DNA of 64,000 bases from Phytohabitans kaempferiae (lineage in GTDB: Bacteria > Actinomycetota > Actinomycetes > Mycobacteriales > Micromonosporaceae). A program made the position numbers and the translations under genes. This document shows, piece after piece, positions 8,079 to 16,008 of this stretch (position 1 is its first letter; each line of letters begins with the position of its first letter). The notes under the pieces are model-generated. The model ran no database searches. It worked only from the letters and a program-made list of their open reading frames with translations, and had not been told where the DNA came from. The DNA lies in NCBI RefSeq assembly GCF_042433955.1, contig NZ_JBHLUH010000009.1:310001-374000 (forward strand), read 5' to 3'.

Positions 8079-8864
8079 ATGGACGTCGATCCGGTGGTGC
8101 ACAACCGCGCGGCCTGGGATCTCCAGGTCGAAAAGGGCAACGAGTGGTCGCGGCCGGTCTCGCCGGAGACGGTGGCGCGAGCGCGGGCGGGCGACTGGTC
8201 GATCGTGCTGATCGGCTACGAGCCGGTCGATCGCTCCTGGTTTCCCGCCGACCTCGCCGGCGTCGACGTGCTCTGCCTGGCCTCCGGGGGCGGGCAGCAG
8301 GGCCCGACGCTGGCCGCCGCCGGCGCGCGGGTCACGGTCTTCGACAACTCGCCCCGGCAGCTCGCGCAGGACGAGCTGGTGGCCGGCCGCGACGGGCTGG
8401 AGCTGCGCACCGTGCTCGGCGACATGCGCGACCTCTCCGCGTTCGCCGGCGACTCCTTCGACCTGGTGGTCAACCCGGTCTCCAACCTCTTCGTGCCCGA
8501 GCTGGCCCCGGTCTGGCGCGAGTGCTTCCGCGTGCTGCGCCCGGGCGGCGCGCTGCTCTGCGGCTTCGTCAACCCGGACGTCTTCCTCTTCGACCACGAG
8601 ACGCTGGACACGCGCGGCGAACTGGTGGTCCGCCACCGGCTCCCCTACAGCGACCTGACCCACATGCCCGCCGGCGAGCGCGAGCGGCTGTGGGGCGCGG
8701 ACGCCCCGCTGGAGTACAGCCACACGATGGCCGACCAGATCGGCGGCCAGCTCGCCGCCGGCTTCGTGATCACCGCCTTCGCGGAGGCGCCGCACCACTC
8801 CGACGCCACCGCGGGCTGGCTGTCCGGCTACTTCGCGACCCGGGCGGTGAAGCCCGCGGCGTAG
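8079..8864 (+). CDS. Class I SAM-dependent methyltransferase
   Basis: 261 residues from ATG 8079 (an in-frame TTG lies at 8070). MDVDPVVHNRAAWD is a common opening for this group. The SAM-binding region is VDVLCLASGGGQQGPTLAAA (residues about 61-80), with the acidic strand end VTVFDNS and the later motif FDLVVNPVSNLF. FRVLRPGGALLCGF is the usual post-motif. The substrate is unknown; the group is annotated generically in most genomes. It converges with the reductase gene, the two stops being 3 bp apart. Confidence 0.82.
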   Translation: MDVDPVVHNRAAWDLQVEKGNEWSRPVSPETVARARAGDWSIVLIGYEPVDRSWFPADLAGVDVLCLASGGGQQGPTLAAAGARVTVFDNSPRQLAQDELVAGRDGLELRTVLGDMRDLSAFAGDSFDLVVNPVSNLFVPELAPVWRECFRVLRPGGALLCGFVNPDVFLFDHETLDTRGELVVRHRLPYSDLTHMPAGERERLWGADAPLEYSHTMADQIGGQLAAGFVITAFAEAPHHSDATAGWLSGYFATRAVKPAA

Positions 8865-8867
8865 CCG

Positions 8868-9569
8868 TCACAGCGGGTCGCCGGAGCGGGCGCGGGCGAG
8901 CGCCAAGCCGCGGGCCGACTCGGGAAAGCGGCGCAGCATCCCGCGCATCCGCTCGGCGTCCACATTGGCTCCGAAGAGGTCGGTGCCGGGCTCGAAGCGC
9001 ACGCCCTCGGCGAGCGGGCCGGCGGCCACCGGGTCGAAGCCGAGCGCGTCCACGAGGTCGGCCACCGCGTCCACATCGGACGGATCGTCGCCGGCGATCG
9101 CGATGCCCTTGCGACCGGGCGAGCCGGCGGGGCGGGCTTCGGCCTCCACATCGCGGTACCCCATGTGGTTGAGGGTCTTGACCACCCGCGAACCGGGCAG
9201 GAACGCCTGGACGATCTCGCTCGACGAGGTGCGGGGGTCGGTGAGGTCGTCGCGGACGCCGTCGGTCTCCCACCAGTAGTTCATCGTGTCGACGACGAGC
9301 CGGCCGCGGAGCGCGTCCACGGGCACGGTGTGGTACCTGCCGAGCGGGAGGGCCAGCACCACGATGTCGGCGCCGGCGGCCGCCCGCTCGGCGGTGACCG
9401 CGACCGCGCCGGGCGCGAGCACCTCGACGGCGAGCGCGATCCGCGCCGGCTCGCCCGACCCGGCGACGAGGACCCGGTAGCCCGCGGCGAGCGCGAGCCG
9501 GGCGAGCACGGTGCCGAACCTGCCCGCGCCGAGGATGCCGACCGTCGTGCGCTCTCGTGTGCGGCTCAT
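8868..9569 (-). CDS. NADP/F420-type oxidoreductase (FNO-like Rossmann protein)
   Basis: 233 residues. The N-terminus TVGILGAGRFGTVLARLAL is a GxGxxG dinucleotide-binding fold with the spacing of F420H2:NADP oxidoreductase and related enzymes. VVDTMNYWWETDG and VVKTLNHMGYRD are typical of this family. I chose ATG 9569 because upstream residues of the longer frame look non-coding. It probably transfers hydride between NADPH and a flavin or deazaflavin, but F420 use is an inference. A MarR-like palindrome lies 68 bp upstream. Confidence 0.75.
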   Translation of the reverse strand: MSRTRERTTVGILGAGRFGTVLARLALAAGYRVLVAGSGEPARIALAVEVLAPGAVAVTAERAAAGADIVVLALPLGRYHTVPVDALRGRLVVDTMNYWWETDGVRDDLTDPRTSSSEIVQAFLPGSRVVKTLNHMGYRDVEAEARPAGSPGRKGIAIAGDDPSDVDAVADLVDALGFDPVAAGPLAEGVRFEPGTDLFGANVDAERMRGMLRRFPESARGLALARARSGDPL

Positions 9570-10039
9570 GGTGGGCGTCAGCCGGGAATCACGTCGCGCA
9601 CCATGGAGATCACCGGTCAATTATTCGAACGCAACAGTTGATGCGTCAACCACTTCGGGAATGACCCTGGCCACTCCCCCTCGGCGGCGGGCGGCGACGG
9701 CCGCCGGGAGGTCCCGCACCGCACGCTCCCCCGGCGCGGTCATGCCAGAGCGGCGCCCGGCCGTGAGAATCTTCACGCCCGCCGGCGAGGCTCGGGCGGT
9801 CGCGGGTCAACGCCGGTCGATCGCCGGCGGTCCCGCCCCGCACCAAAGTCGTTGCGCCGTCAAGGAAATCTCCCGGCGCCCGGCGCGACATCCCCCTTTC
9901 GGCCCCCCCATGATCCACTCACAGGCCCCTGGCCAGCATCTTTATCCTGGAGCAGGGGGTACGGCAGGTGGCGCCCGGACGTAGCGCGGCGAGTGCGGTG
10001 CGTGCCGATGCCGAGTACAAGATGGGGGTATTTCCGACC
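9570..10039. other. 470-bp intergenic region between divergent genes
   Basis: No gene is supported here. The left part must hold the promoter of the FNO-like gene, including a 14-bp palindrome at 9637-9650. The right part holds the promoter of the YceI gene. The stretch 9855-9955 contains C-rich runs and is otherwise featureless. Confidence 0.6.
9637..9650. promoter_or_regulatory. MarR-like operator palindrome
   Basis: GTTGATGCGTCAAC is an inverted repeat (GTTGA-4-TCAAC) in the promoter region of the FNO-like gene. Its core TTGAT-N2-TCAA type resembles operators of MarR-family redox and antibiotic regulators. No MarR gene is in the window. Confidence 0.35.
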
Positions 10040-10699
10040 GTGAGCGGTTTCGCCACCCGGTCCTGGGAGGGCTTGATCATCCCGGCGCCCGGGATCTACG
10101 AGCTCGACCCGGCCCACAAGCGGGTCGGCTTTCTGGCCCGGCACATGATGGTCAGCCCGGTGCGGGGCGAGTTCGAGACGGCGACCGCCCGGATCGTCGT
10201 CGCCGAGGACCCGCTGGAATCGTCGGTGACCGCCACCATCCAGACGGCCAGCATCAGCACCGGCAGCGCCGATCGGGACGCCCATCTGAGCAGCGCCGAC
10301 TTCCTCGACGTGGAGACGTACCCCACGCTGGAGTACCGGAGCACCGGCATCAAGCGCCCGGAGACCGAGGACCCGATCTTCTTCTGGGCCCGGCTCAAGG
10401 CACACCAGCGAGGGCTGCGCGAGGGCGTCGCCCCAGCGCCCCAGCGCGCCGCCGGCCGCTTCGTGCTCACCGGCGAGCTGACCGTGCGTGACGTGACGCG
10501 CCCGGTCGACCTCCAGGTGGAGTTCGGGGGCGCGCGGCGCGACCCGTACGGCAAGGAGATCTTCGGCTTCAGCGCCACCGCCGAGATCAACCGCGAGGAG
10601 TACGGCCTGCTCTGGAACGTCGCCCTGGAGAGCGGCGGCGTGCTGGTCGGCAAGACGGTCCGGATCGAGATCGCCGGCGAGGCCATCCGCGAGTCGTGA
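10040..10699 (+). CDS. YceI-family lipocalin-like protein
   Basis: 219 residues from GTG 10040, preceded by GGGGGT at about 10 bases; ATG 10022 is the alternative. The family signature is present throughout: YELDPAHKRVGFLARHMMVSPVRGEF near the N-terminus, SADFLDVETYPTLEYRS in the middle and FGFSATAEINREEYGL near the end. YceI proteins form a beta-barrel that binds isoprenoid-like lipids. No signal peptide is visible, so this one is probably cytoplasmic. It has about 30 extra residues (EDPIFFWARLKAHQRGLREG) in the middle compared with short family members. Confidence 0.85.
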   Translation: MSGFATRSWEGLIIPAPGIYELDPAHKRVGFLARHMMVSPVRGEFETATARIVVAEDPLESSVTATIQTASISTGSADRDAHLSSADFLDVETYPTLEYRSTGIKRPETEDPIFFWARLKAHQRGLREGVAPAPQRAAGRFVLTGELTVRDVTRPVDLQVEFGGARRDPYGKEIFGFSATAEINREEYGLLWNVALESGGVLVGKTVRIEIAGEAIRES

Positions 10700-10796
10700 C
10701 CGGCGCCGCGGGCGACGCGCGCCCCGCCGCCGAGCCGTCCGGTGGCCGATGTGGACGGCCGCCCTGTTACAGCCGATGAGCTGCCTCGACCGGTCA

Positions 10797-10826
10797 TTGA
10801 CAGATCAAGTCGATGGCATCCAGGAT
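10797..10826 (+). promoter_or_regulatory. Candidate sigma-70-type promoter
   Basis: TTGACA at 10797-10802, an 18-bp spacer and CAGGAT at 10821-10826. The -35 matches the consensus exactly and the -10 matches at 4 of 6 positions. It would give a leader of roughly 195 nt before the M14 carboxypeptidase. Confidence 0.4.
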
Positions 10827-10910
10827 GGTCGAACCTCCATCCACCGTCCCCGCTCTCCCCGCCGATACTTTTCCGCCGCAGACGTCCCCGCCACGCGGGG
10901 GGCGCGGCTC

Positions 10911-10965
10911 GGGCTGCCGCACGGGCGTGACCGTGCGGCGCCCCACCGTCCATCCACTGTGGATG
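10911..10965 (+). promoter_or_regulatory. Tandem hairpins in carboxypeptidase leader
   Basis: GCCGCACGG (10916-10924) pairs perfectly with CCGTGCGGC (10931-10939) around a 6-nt loop. A second perfect hairpin is CATCCAC-T-GTGGATG (10951-10965). The pair could attenuate or stabilise the leader RNA; there is no run of T to make a classic terminator. Confidence 0.4.
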
Positions 10966-11026
10966 GCGGTACCCGCCTGTCCGCACACCTCACGGTTCTG
11001 TTGCGCCGCAGTCGAAAGGTACCGAG

Positions 11027-13459
11027 ATGTCTTCTTCCTTCCTGCCACGGTGGCGGAGGGGTCTGTTCGCGGCCACCGCCGCGGCGTCCGCCTTCGTCCT
11101 GCTGGCCGGTCCGGCCACCGCGGTCCCCGCCGCGCCGGCCGATGCCGGCGACGCCCCCGTCATCCTCGAACGCTTCGCCGACGAGCAGGCCAGCGTCGTG
11201 GAGGTCACGGTGGCCGATCGTGACGAGCTCGACCGGCTCGTCGCCACCGGAGTCGACCTGGACCACCACGTCTCCCACACCGAGGCGGGCATCGTGGTCC
11301 ACGCCGTGGTCACGCCCAACGAGGTCGAAGGGCTGAGGGCGCTCGGCTACCGGGTCGGCCAGACGCTCTTCGACCCGGACGACAGCGAAGACCGGATCGG
11401 CGAGCGCGAGGCGACCATCGCCGAGCACAAGGCGGACAACCAGGCGTTCTCCGCCACGCTGGCCCAGAACGCGACCGCCTCCGACGTGCGGATCATCCGG
11501 GCCGACTACTACACCTCCGGCACCAACCAGGTGCTCTCGGTCGAGGCGAAGTGGGCGCAGGGACAGACCTCCACCAGCACGCTGACGGTGAGCCGGGACA
11601 GCGGCCCCGGCACCCCGATCGGGTCCGGCGGCACGCAGAGCATCTCCCGGTTCGTCGACGCCGGCGTGTACCTGTACCACCGGGGCGCCTCCGCCGTCAC
11701 CGCCCGGCCCGACAGGATCCAGATCACCAGCCCCACCGGCGACGTCGCGGTCGCGCAGGTCAAGGAGTGGCTCCCGATCGACGGCGAGTCGCCCGAGGGC
11801 CCGGGCTACCAGAAGGACTTCGTCACCAGCTACCTCACGCCGACCGAGCTGTACGACCGGATCAAGCGGCTGGCCGCCGAGTACCCGCAGCTCGCCGAGA
11901 TCGTGGAGCTGCCCTACAAGACAAACGGCTACCGGCGCAAGGCGCAGGTCGTGCTCGGCACCGCCAACGCCAGCCGCGTGGCGGTCGACTCGCTCGCCTG
12001 GGGCCACCAGGGCGGCAACGACATCACCGTCGAGCTGGCCGACCCCGGTGCCGCCAACCAGCCGCTCAACGCGACCGTGACCGGCAGCGCGATCCGGGTC
12101 AGCCTGGCCACCGACGCCGGCGGCGCGGTCACCAGCACCGCGGCCCAGGTCGCCGCGGTCGTCAACGGGGCGGCGGGCAGCCTGGTCAAGGCGTACACGT
12201 ACCGCGGCAGCGCCGGCGACGGCGTGGTCACCCCCGTCGCCGCGACCCCGCTGACCGACAACCTGCGGGCGCCGGCCTCCGTCTCCCGCGACCCGCATCC
12301 GGTGTACGCCATCCGGATCGGCAAGTTCCGCGACGGCTCCCGCACCGGCGTCCTCGCCTACGCCCAGGAGCACGCCCGCGAGTGGGTCCCGCCGCTGGTG
12401 ACGATCGAGACCGCCGAGCGGCTGCTGCGCAACCAGAAGCACGACCCCAAGACGCAGGAGCTGCTGCGCACGCTCGACATCTGGATCGTCCCGTCGATCA
12501 ACCCCGACGGCGGGCACTACTCGTTCTACGACTTCAACTCGCAGCGGCGCAACATGACCAACCACTGCGCCGAGGGCGGTTCGACCGACGCGCTCGCCCG
12601 CAACTCGTGGGGCGTCGACAACAACCGCAACTACAGCGAGTACAGCCTCTTCGACGGGTACTCGGGCGCCTCGACGAGCTGCACCGGCGACACGTACGCC
12701 GGGCCGAGCGAGCTCTCCGAGCCGGAGAACAAGAACCTCGACTGGCTGGCCAGCCGGCCCAACATCAAGTTCTCGATGAACCTGCACTCCTCCGGCAACT
12801 ACTTCATGTGGTCGCCGGGCGCGTACTCGGTCCCGGGTCGGATCTCCGCGCCGCGCCCGACCCTGGCCGAGGAGTCGTTCTTCTGGGGCGCCTCCTCGCA
12901 GATCCTGACCGCCATCAAGCGGCACCGGAACATGGCGGTCACCCCCGCCCGCACCGGTCCGATCTCCGACGTGCTCTACTCCGCGGCCGGCAACTCCGGT
13001 GACATGCTCTGGTACAAGTACGGCATCTACGCCTGGAACTTCGAGGTCGGCACCTCCTTCCAGCCGGCCTGGGACGAGGCGCACCAGCAGACCCTGGAGT
13101 ACGCCAACGGTCTGGTCGAGCTCATGCGAGTCGCCCGCGCGTACGACAAGGACAAGAAGCGGCCGACCAGCACGCTGGTCACCGCGCCGAGCGCGACCGA
13201 GGGCATGGTCGACGTGAAGTTCGACGTGAGCGAGCCGGCCGCCGTCTTCTACACATTGGACGGCAGCAAGCCCACCTTCGACTCGACGCTCTACGCCTCC
13301 GCCGGTGTCCGCGAAGGGGGCGAGACCCTGACCGTGCCGTACGGCACGCGGGTCTTCTGGTTCTCCGTCGACGCCGCCGGCAACATCGAGAACAACTACC
13401 GGCCAGACACAGAGGCGAAGAACTGGAACCGGGCCTTCGCCATCATCTCCGACAGCTGA
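11027..13459 (+). CDS. Secreted M14 zinc carboxypeptidase with C-terminal chitobiase-like domain
   Basis: 810 residues. Signal peptide (about 1-35, ending ATAVPA). The M14 zinc site is HAREW, with His449 and Glu452, and the third ligand is His587 in MNLHSSGNYF. NPDGGHYSFYD and QRRNMTNH supply the usual substrate-binding positions, and YAWNFEVG holds the catalytic Glu. Residues about 250-420 between the prodomain and the catalytic core carry an insert (IRVSLATDAGGAVTSTAAQV) that resembles a surface domain. The last 80 residues, VFYTLDGSKPTFDSTLY, match the chitobiase/hexosaminidase C-terminal domain often seen in actinobacterial M14 proteins. It should trim peptides outside the cell. A strong hairpin terminator follows. 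Confidence 0.88.
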   Translation: MSSSFLPRWRRGLFAATAAASAFVLLAGPATAVPAAPADAGDAPVILERFADEQASVVEVTVADRDELDRLVATGVDLDHHVSHTEAGIVVHAVVTPNEVEGLRALGYRVGQTLFDPDDSEDRIGEREATIAEHKADNQAFSATLAQNATASDVRIIRADYYTSGTNQVLSVEAKWAQGQTSTSTLTVSRDSGPGTPIGSGGTQSISRFVDAGVYLYHRGASAVTARPDRIQITSPTGDVAVAQVKEWLPIDGESPEGPGYQKDFVTSYLTPTELYDRIKRLAAEYPQLAEIVELPYKTNGYRRKAQVVLGTANASRVAVDSLAWGHQGGNDITVELADPGAANQPLNATVTGSAIRVSLATDAGGAVTSTAAQVAAVVNGAAGSLVKAYTYRGSAGDGVVTPVAATPLTDNLRAPASVSRDPHPVYAIRIGKFRDGSRTGVLAYAQEHAREWVPPLVTIETAERLLRNQKHDPKTQELLRTLDIWIVPSINPDGGHYSFYDFNSQRRNMTNHCAEGGSTDALARNSWGVDNNRNYSEYSLFDGYSGASTSCTGDTYAGPSELSEPENKNLDWLASRPNIKFSMNLHSSGNYFMWSPGAYSVPGRISAPRPTLAEESFFWGASSQILTAIKRHRNMAVTPARTGPISDVLYSAAGNSGDMLWYKYGIYAWNFEVGTSFQPAWDEAHQQTLEYANGLVELMRVARAYDKDKKRPTSTLVTAPSATEGMVDVKFDVSEPAAVFYTLDGSKPTFDSTLYASAGVREGGETLTVPYGTRVFWFSVDAAGNIENNYRPDTEAKNWNRAFAIISDS

Positions 13460-13471
13460 CCCGTAATCACA

Positions 13472-13504
13472 GTGCGGCCGGGGCGTCCACCGCCCCGGCC
13501 GCAC
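13472..13504. terminator. Bidirectional hairpin terminator
   Basis: A perfect 14-bp stem (GTGCGGCCGGGGCG / CGCCCCGGCCGCAC) with a 5-nt loop lies 12 bp after the carboxypeptidase stop and 24 bp before the DUF1353 stop. It serves two converging genes. There is no T-run, as is usual in high-GC actinobacteria. Confidence 0.8.
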
Positions 13505-13527
13505 GGCTGTCCACTCCGGACGGACGG

Positions 13528-14166
13528 TCAGAGCGTCCAGCGCAGATGTGGCTGGTTGACCCGCTTGGCCCGGCGGCCGAGCCGGGAGCGCACCGCGCGG
13601 GCCAGCCGCAGGGGCAGCCAGGCGACCAGCTCCATCAGGTAAAAGACCACCAGGGCGAGGGCGATCAGCACCGCCGGCGGCGCGACGACCGGCAGCGCGA
13701 CGAGCGTGACCAGCGCGACCCGCCACGCCTCCCGCCACCAGCCCGCGCGCCCGCCGCGCTTGGTCAGGGCCGCCCACCGCACGGCCGCCCACATGATCCA
13801 GCGACGCAGGAACGGCACGCCGAGCTCCCGCATCGCCTGGAGGAAGATGCCGTCGGCGTCCCGCCAGGTCAGGTCGCCGCCGGAGGCGGGCACGACGACC
13901 CGCCAAAGGTGGTCGTGCAGGATCGCCGCCGCGGTGTAGCGGCCATAGCGTGGCAGGAACCACACGAACAGGCGAGGCACCGAGGCGAAGTCGGTCTCCC
14001 CGTCGACGGGCACCTCGAAGTCGCGCAGCCGGGCGTTGTACCTGAGCGCGCGCAGCACCGTCCAGCTCGTGTCGTCGCGCTGCCGCACCTCGACCGCGCT
14101 GTCGGGGCCGAAGCCGAGAACCCGTGGCGCCGGCTGGGCGGCGAGATCATCTGTAGCGTTGGCCAT
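13528..14166 (-). CDS. DUF1353 family protein
   Basis: 212 residues from ATG 14166, with GAGGAGG upstream. The family core is visible: VPVDGETDFASVPRLFVWFLPRYGRYTAAAILHDHLW (residues about 50-86), including the conserved DFASVP and HDHL motifs. The C-terminal third adds hydrophobic segments (VALVTLVALPVVAPPAVLIALALVVFYLM) not found in the phage-associated short members, so this version is probably membrane-attached. DUF1353 function is unknown. It converges on the carboxypeptidase. Confidence 0.75.
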   Translation of the reverse strand: MANATDDLAAQPAPRVLGFGPDSAVEVRQRDDTSWTVLRALRYNARLRDFEVPVDGETDFASVPRLFVWFLPRYGRYTAAAILHDHLWRVVVPASGGDLTWRDADGIFLQAMRELGVPFLRRWIMWAAVRWAALTKRGGRAGWWREAWRVALVTLVALPVVAPPAVLIALALVVFYLMELVAWLPLRLARAVRSRLGRRAKRVNQPHLRWTL

Positions 14167-14364
14167 GGCGGCCTCCTCGCGTCGTTCCTGCCTACTCAGA
14201 GTCCCGCCGGCGGGACGTGATACAGGCCGGTCAGGTGGCGCAGATGGTGGTCGCGCGGACGCCCGGTGCCCCGCCCGCACTGGGTCGCCGCGGCGGTCAG
14301 TATGGCGTCATCACGCGGCGCCTCACGGCGTGCGGCTGTTCCGGTCGGTCGTGCCGGCGCCGGC

Positions 14365-14396
14365 TTGCATCCGGTACCCAGGTACAGGCTTACGGT
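14365..14396 (+). promoter_or_regulatory. merR: MerR-type promoter with overlong spacer and operator dyad
   Basis: TTGCAT (14365-14370) and TACGGT (14391-14396) are separated by 20 bp, longer than the usual 17 bp, as in promoters twisted open by MerR-family activators. The spacer holds a perfect dyad, GTACC-CA-GGTAC (14374-14385). It lies 52 bp upstream of the MerR-like gene, so autoregulation of the two-gene unit is likely. Confidence 0.65.
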
Positions 14397-14448
14397 CGAA
14401 GCGGAACGGCGCCGGACAGCGGGCCGCCAGCACACGGAGGCATCCCTG

Positions 14449-14886
14449 ATGAGCACGGAACCCACCGGACTGCGCACCGGCGAGGTCGCCGTACGGGCCG
14501 GGGTCAACATCCAGACCCTGCGCTACTACGAGCGGCGGGGCCTGCTGGCCGCACCACGGCGCAGCATCGGCGGCCACCGCATCTATCCCACCGACACGGT
14601 CGCCCTGCTCGGTGTGATCAAAACCGCCCAGCGGCTCGGCTTCACCCTCGACGAGGTCGCCGAGTTGCTGGAGACCGGGCGGCGCCGCCACCCCTCGCCC
14701 GACCTGCGCCAGCGAGCCGTCGCCAAGATCGACCAGATCGACGCGAAGATCGCCGACCTGACCGCGATGCGGGACGCGCTCGCCCAGGTCGTCTCGGCGA
14801 ACTGCGACAGCCTCACCAACTGCACCTGCCCGGAGTGCCCGATCCCGTTCATCGACCTCAGCCACCTGGAAGGACCACACCGATGA
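14449..14886 (+). CDS. merR: MerR-family heavy-metal-responsive regulator
   Basis: 145 residues from ATG 14449, with CGGAGG 8 bases upstream. The N-terminal helix-turn-helix is LRTGEVAVRAGVNIQTLRYYERRGLL. A dimerisation helix follows, and the C-terminus carries a Cys cluster, NCDSLTNCTCPECPIPF, with four Cys residues close together, suitable for binding a thiophilic metal such as mercury. MerR proteins repress and then activate promoters with long spacers, and such a promoter is found upstream. It overlaps the next gene by ATGA. The metal is not proven. Confidence 0.8.
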   Translation: MSTEPTGLRTGEVAVRAGVNIQTLRYYERRGLLAAPRRSIGGHRIYPTDTVALLGVIKTAQRLGFTLDEVAELLETGRRRHPSPDLRQRAVAKIDQIDAKIADLTAMRDALAQVVSANCDSLTNCTCPECPIPFIDLSHLEGPHR

Positions 14887-15197
14887 CCCTGCCCACACAC
14901 CGGCCCGCCGAGGTCACCGCCCGGCCGGTCCCGGTGCGGATCGACGCCGCCCCGCCGACCCGCAGCAAGGTCACCGGCGCGCTCGCCGTCCTGGCCTGTG
15001 CCGCCTGCTGCGCGCTGCCGCTGCTGATCGCCGCCGGCGTGCTCACCGGTGCGGGCGCGGCCATCCTGGAGAAGACCCTCCTCGCGGTCGCCGCCGGCCT
15101 GGCCGCCGCCGCGCTGGGCATGTGGTGGCTGCACCGGCGGCGGGTGCTCGTGGGCCTGGCCGTACCGGCGATCCGCCGCATGCGCGAACCCCGCTGA
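14883..15197 (+). CDS. MerF/MerT-like small membrane protein
   Basis: 104 residues with two predicted membrane segments: ALAVLACAACCALPLLIAAGVL (about 32-53) and TLLAVAAGLAAAALGMWWL (about 63-81), followed by a very basic tail. The CC pair followed by Pro inside the first segment is the feature of mercuric-ion transporters MerT and MerF. With the co-transcribed MerR it suggests metal import or sensing, although no mercuric reductase is nearby. Its last codons and stop form the first unit of a 55-bp tandem repeat. Confidence 0.6.
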   Translation: MTLPTHRPAEVTARPVPVRIDAAPPTRSKVTGALAVLACAACCALPLLIAAGVLTGAGAAILEKTLLAVAAGLAAAALGMWWLHRRRVLVGLAVPAIRRMREPR

Positions 15198-15340
15198 CCA
15201 GCGGCCCAGCCGGTGTCGAGCAGCCGCCCGCCGCACACGCCGACCCCGCTGACCAGCGGCTCAGCCGGCGCCGAGCCGCCGTCCGCCGCACGCGCGAACC
15301 CCGCTGACCGGTGACTCAGCCGGTGCCGAGCCGCCGGACG
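15182..15340. repeat. 55-bp direct tandem repeat, about 2.7 copies
   Basis: The marker ACCCCGCTGA starts at 15188, 15243 and 15298, giving a period of exactly 55 bp. The first unit contains the end and stop of the MerF-like gene and the last runs into the 3' end of the class II aldolase gene, which lies on the other strand. Each of the first two units has a small CCGCT-gacc-AGCGG hairpin. Confidence 0.8.
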
Positions 15341-16008
15341 AGGTAGCGCCAGGCGTCGTCGATGAGCGCGTCGCCGTAGCAGTGCTCCCGCTTGGACAGT
15401 GCCTCCGCGTCGCTGGAGCGGTGCGCGGCGCCGCCGGCCGCCAGTACCCGTAGCTGCATGTCGCAGGCCGCGTCCAGCAGCAGCGTCGCCACGACGGCGG
15501 TGGGGATGTCCTTGGCGGCCACGGCCACGCCGTGGTTGACCATGAGCACGGCGGGCCGGTCGCCGAGGCATTCGGCGAGCCGCGCGCCCAGCTCGCGGGT
15601 GAGGATGAGGTCGCCCGTGGCGGTGAAGCGGGGGACGTCCGGCGGTGTGAAGAAGGTGCCCTCGTGGGAGACCGGCTCCAGCGCCCGGCCGGTGGCGGCG
15701 AGCGCGACCGCGGCCCGCGAGTGCGTGTGCACGACGGCGTTCACGTCGGGGCGCCGGGCCATGATCTCGGTGTGGATCGGATACTCGGCGTGCCGCCGCT
15801 CGGTGCCGTCCAGCACGCGCCCGTCCCGGTCGACCAGCACGGTGCGGTCGGCGGTGATCTCCTCGAAGCCGTAGCCGGCGGCCTTCATCCAGGTGCCGGC
15901 ACCGTCCGGGTCACGCGCGGACAGGTGCCCCCAGACGTAGTCGCCCTGCGCCGCGCCGGCGAGGATCCGGCAGCCGACGGCGATCTGTTCGCGCAGCTCC
16001 GCGCTCAT
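15316..16008 (-). CDS. Class II aldolase/adducin-family enzyme
   Basis: 230 residues, the usual size. The zinc-binding His pairs are seen in AVVHTHSRAAVALA (residues about 90-103) and in VLMVNHGVAVAA (about 153-164). Members cleave sugar phosphates or decarboxylate aromatic acids; actinobacterial 3,4-dihydroxyphthalate decarboxylases belong to this family, which fits the ring-cleavage genes upstream. Family membership is clear, while substrate is inferred from context. Last gene of the 17-gene operon; its start overlaps the RraA-type gene by ATGA. Confidence 0.8.
   Translation of the reverse strand: MSAELREQIAVGCRILAGAAQGDYVWGHLSARDPDGAGTWMKAAGYGFEEITADRTVLVDRDGRVLDGTERRHAEYPIHTEIMARRPDVNAVVHTHSRAAVALAATGRALEPVSHEGTFFTPPDVPRFTATGDLILTRELGARLAECLGDRPAVLMVNHGVAVAAKDIPTAVVATLLLDAACDMQLRVLAAGGAAHRSSDAEALSKREHCYGDALIDDAWRYLVRRLGTG

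Larger units (their letters stand above)
10700..11026 (+). other. 327-bp leader and promoter region of the carboxypeptidase
   Basis: No gene seen. It contains a possible promoter (10797-10826) followed by two hairpins that would lie in the 5' untranslated RNA (10911-10965). The repeated phrase CCATCCAC(C/T)GT occurs at about 10833 and 10950. Confidence 0.5.

Noticed and set aside
10805..13963. 1052-codon open frame on the minus strand opposite the carboxypeptidase
   Set aside because: Antisense artefact; it contains no motif, while the plus strand has zinc-site motifs and a signal peptide.
14883..15197. Assigning a definite mercuric-ion transporter
   Set aside because: The CC-Pro motif and MerR neighbour are suggestive, but there is no reductase or periplasmic MerP, so only a MerF/MerT-like call is given.
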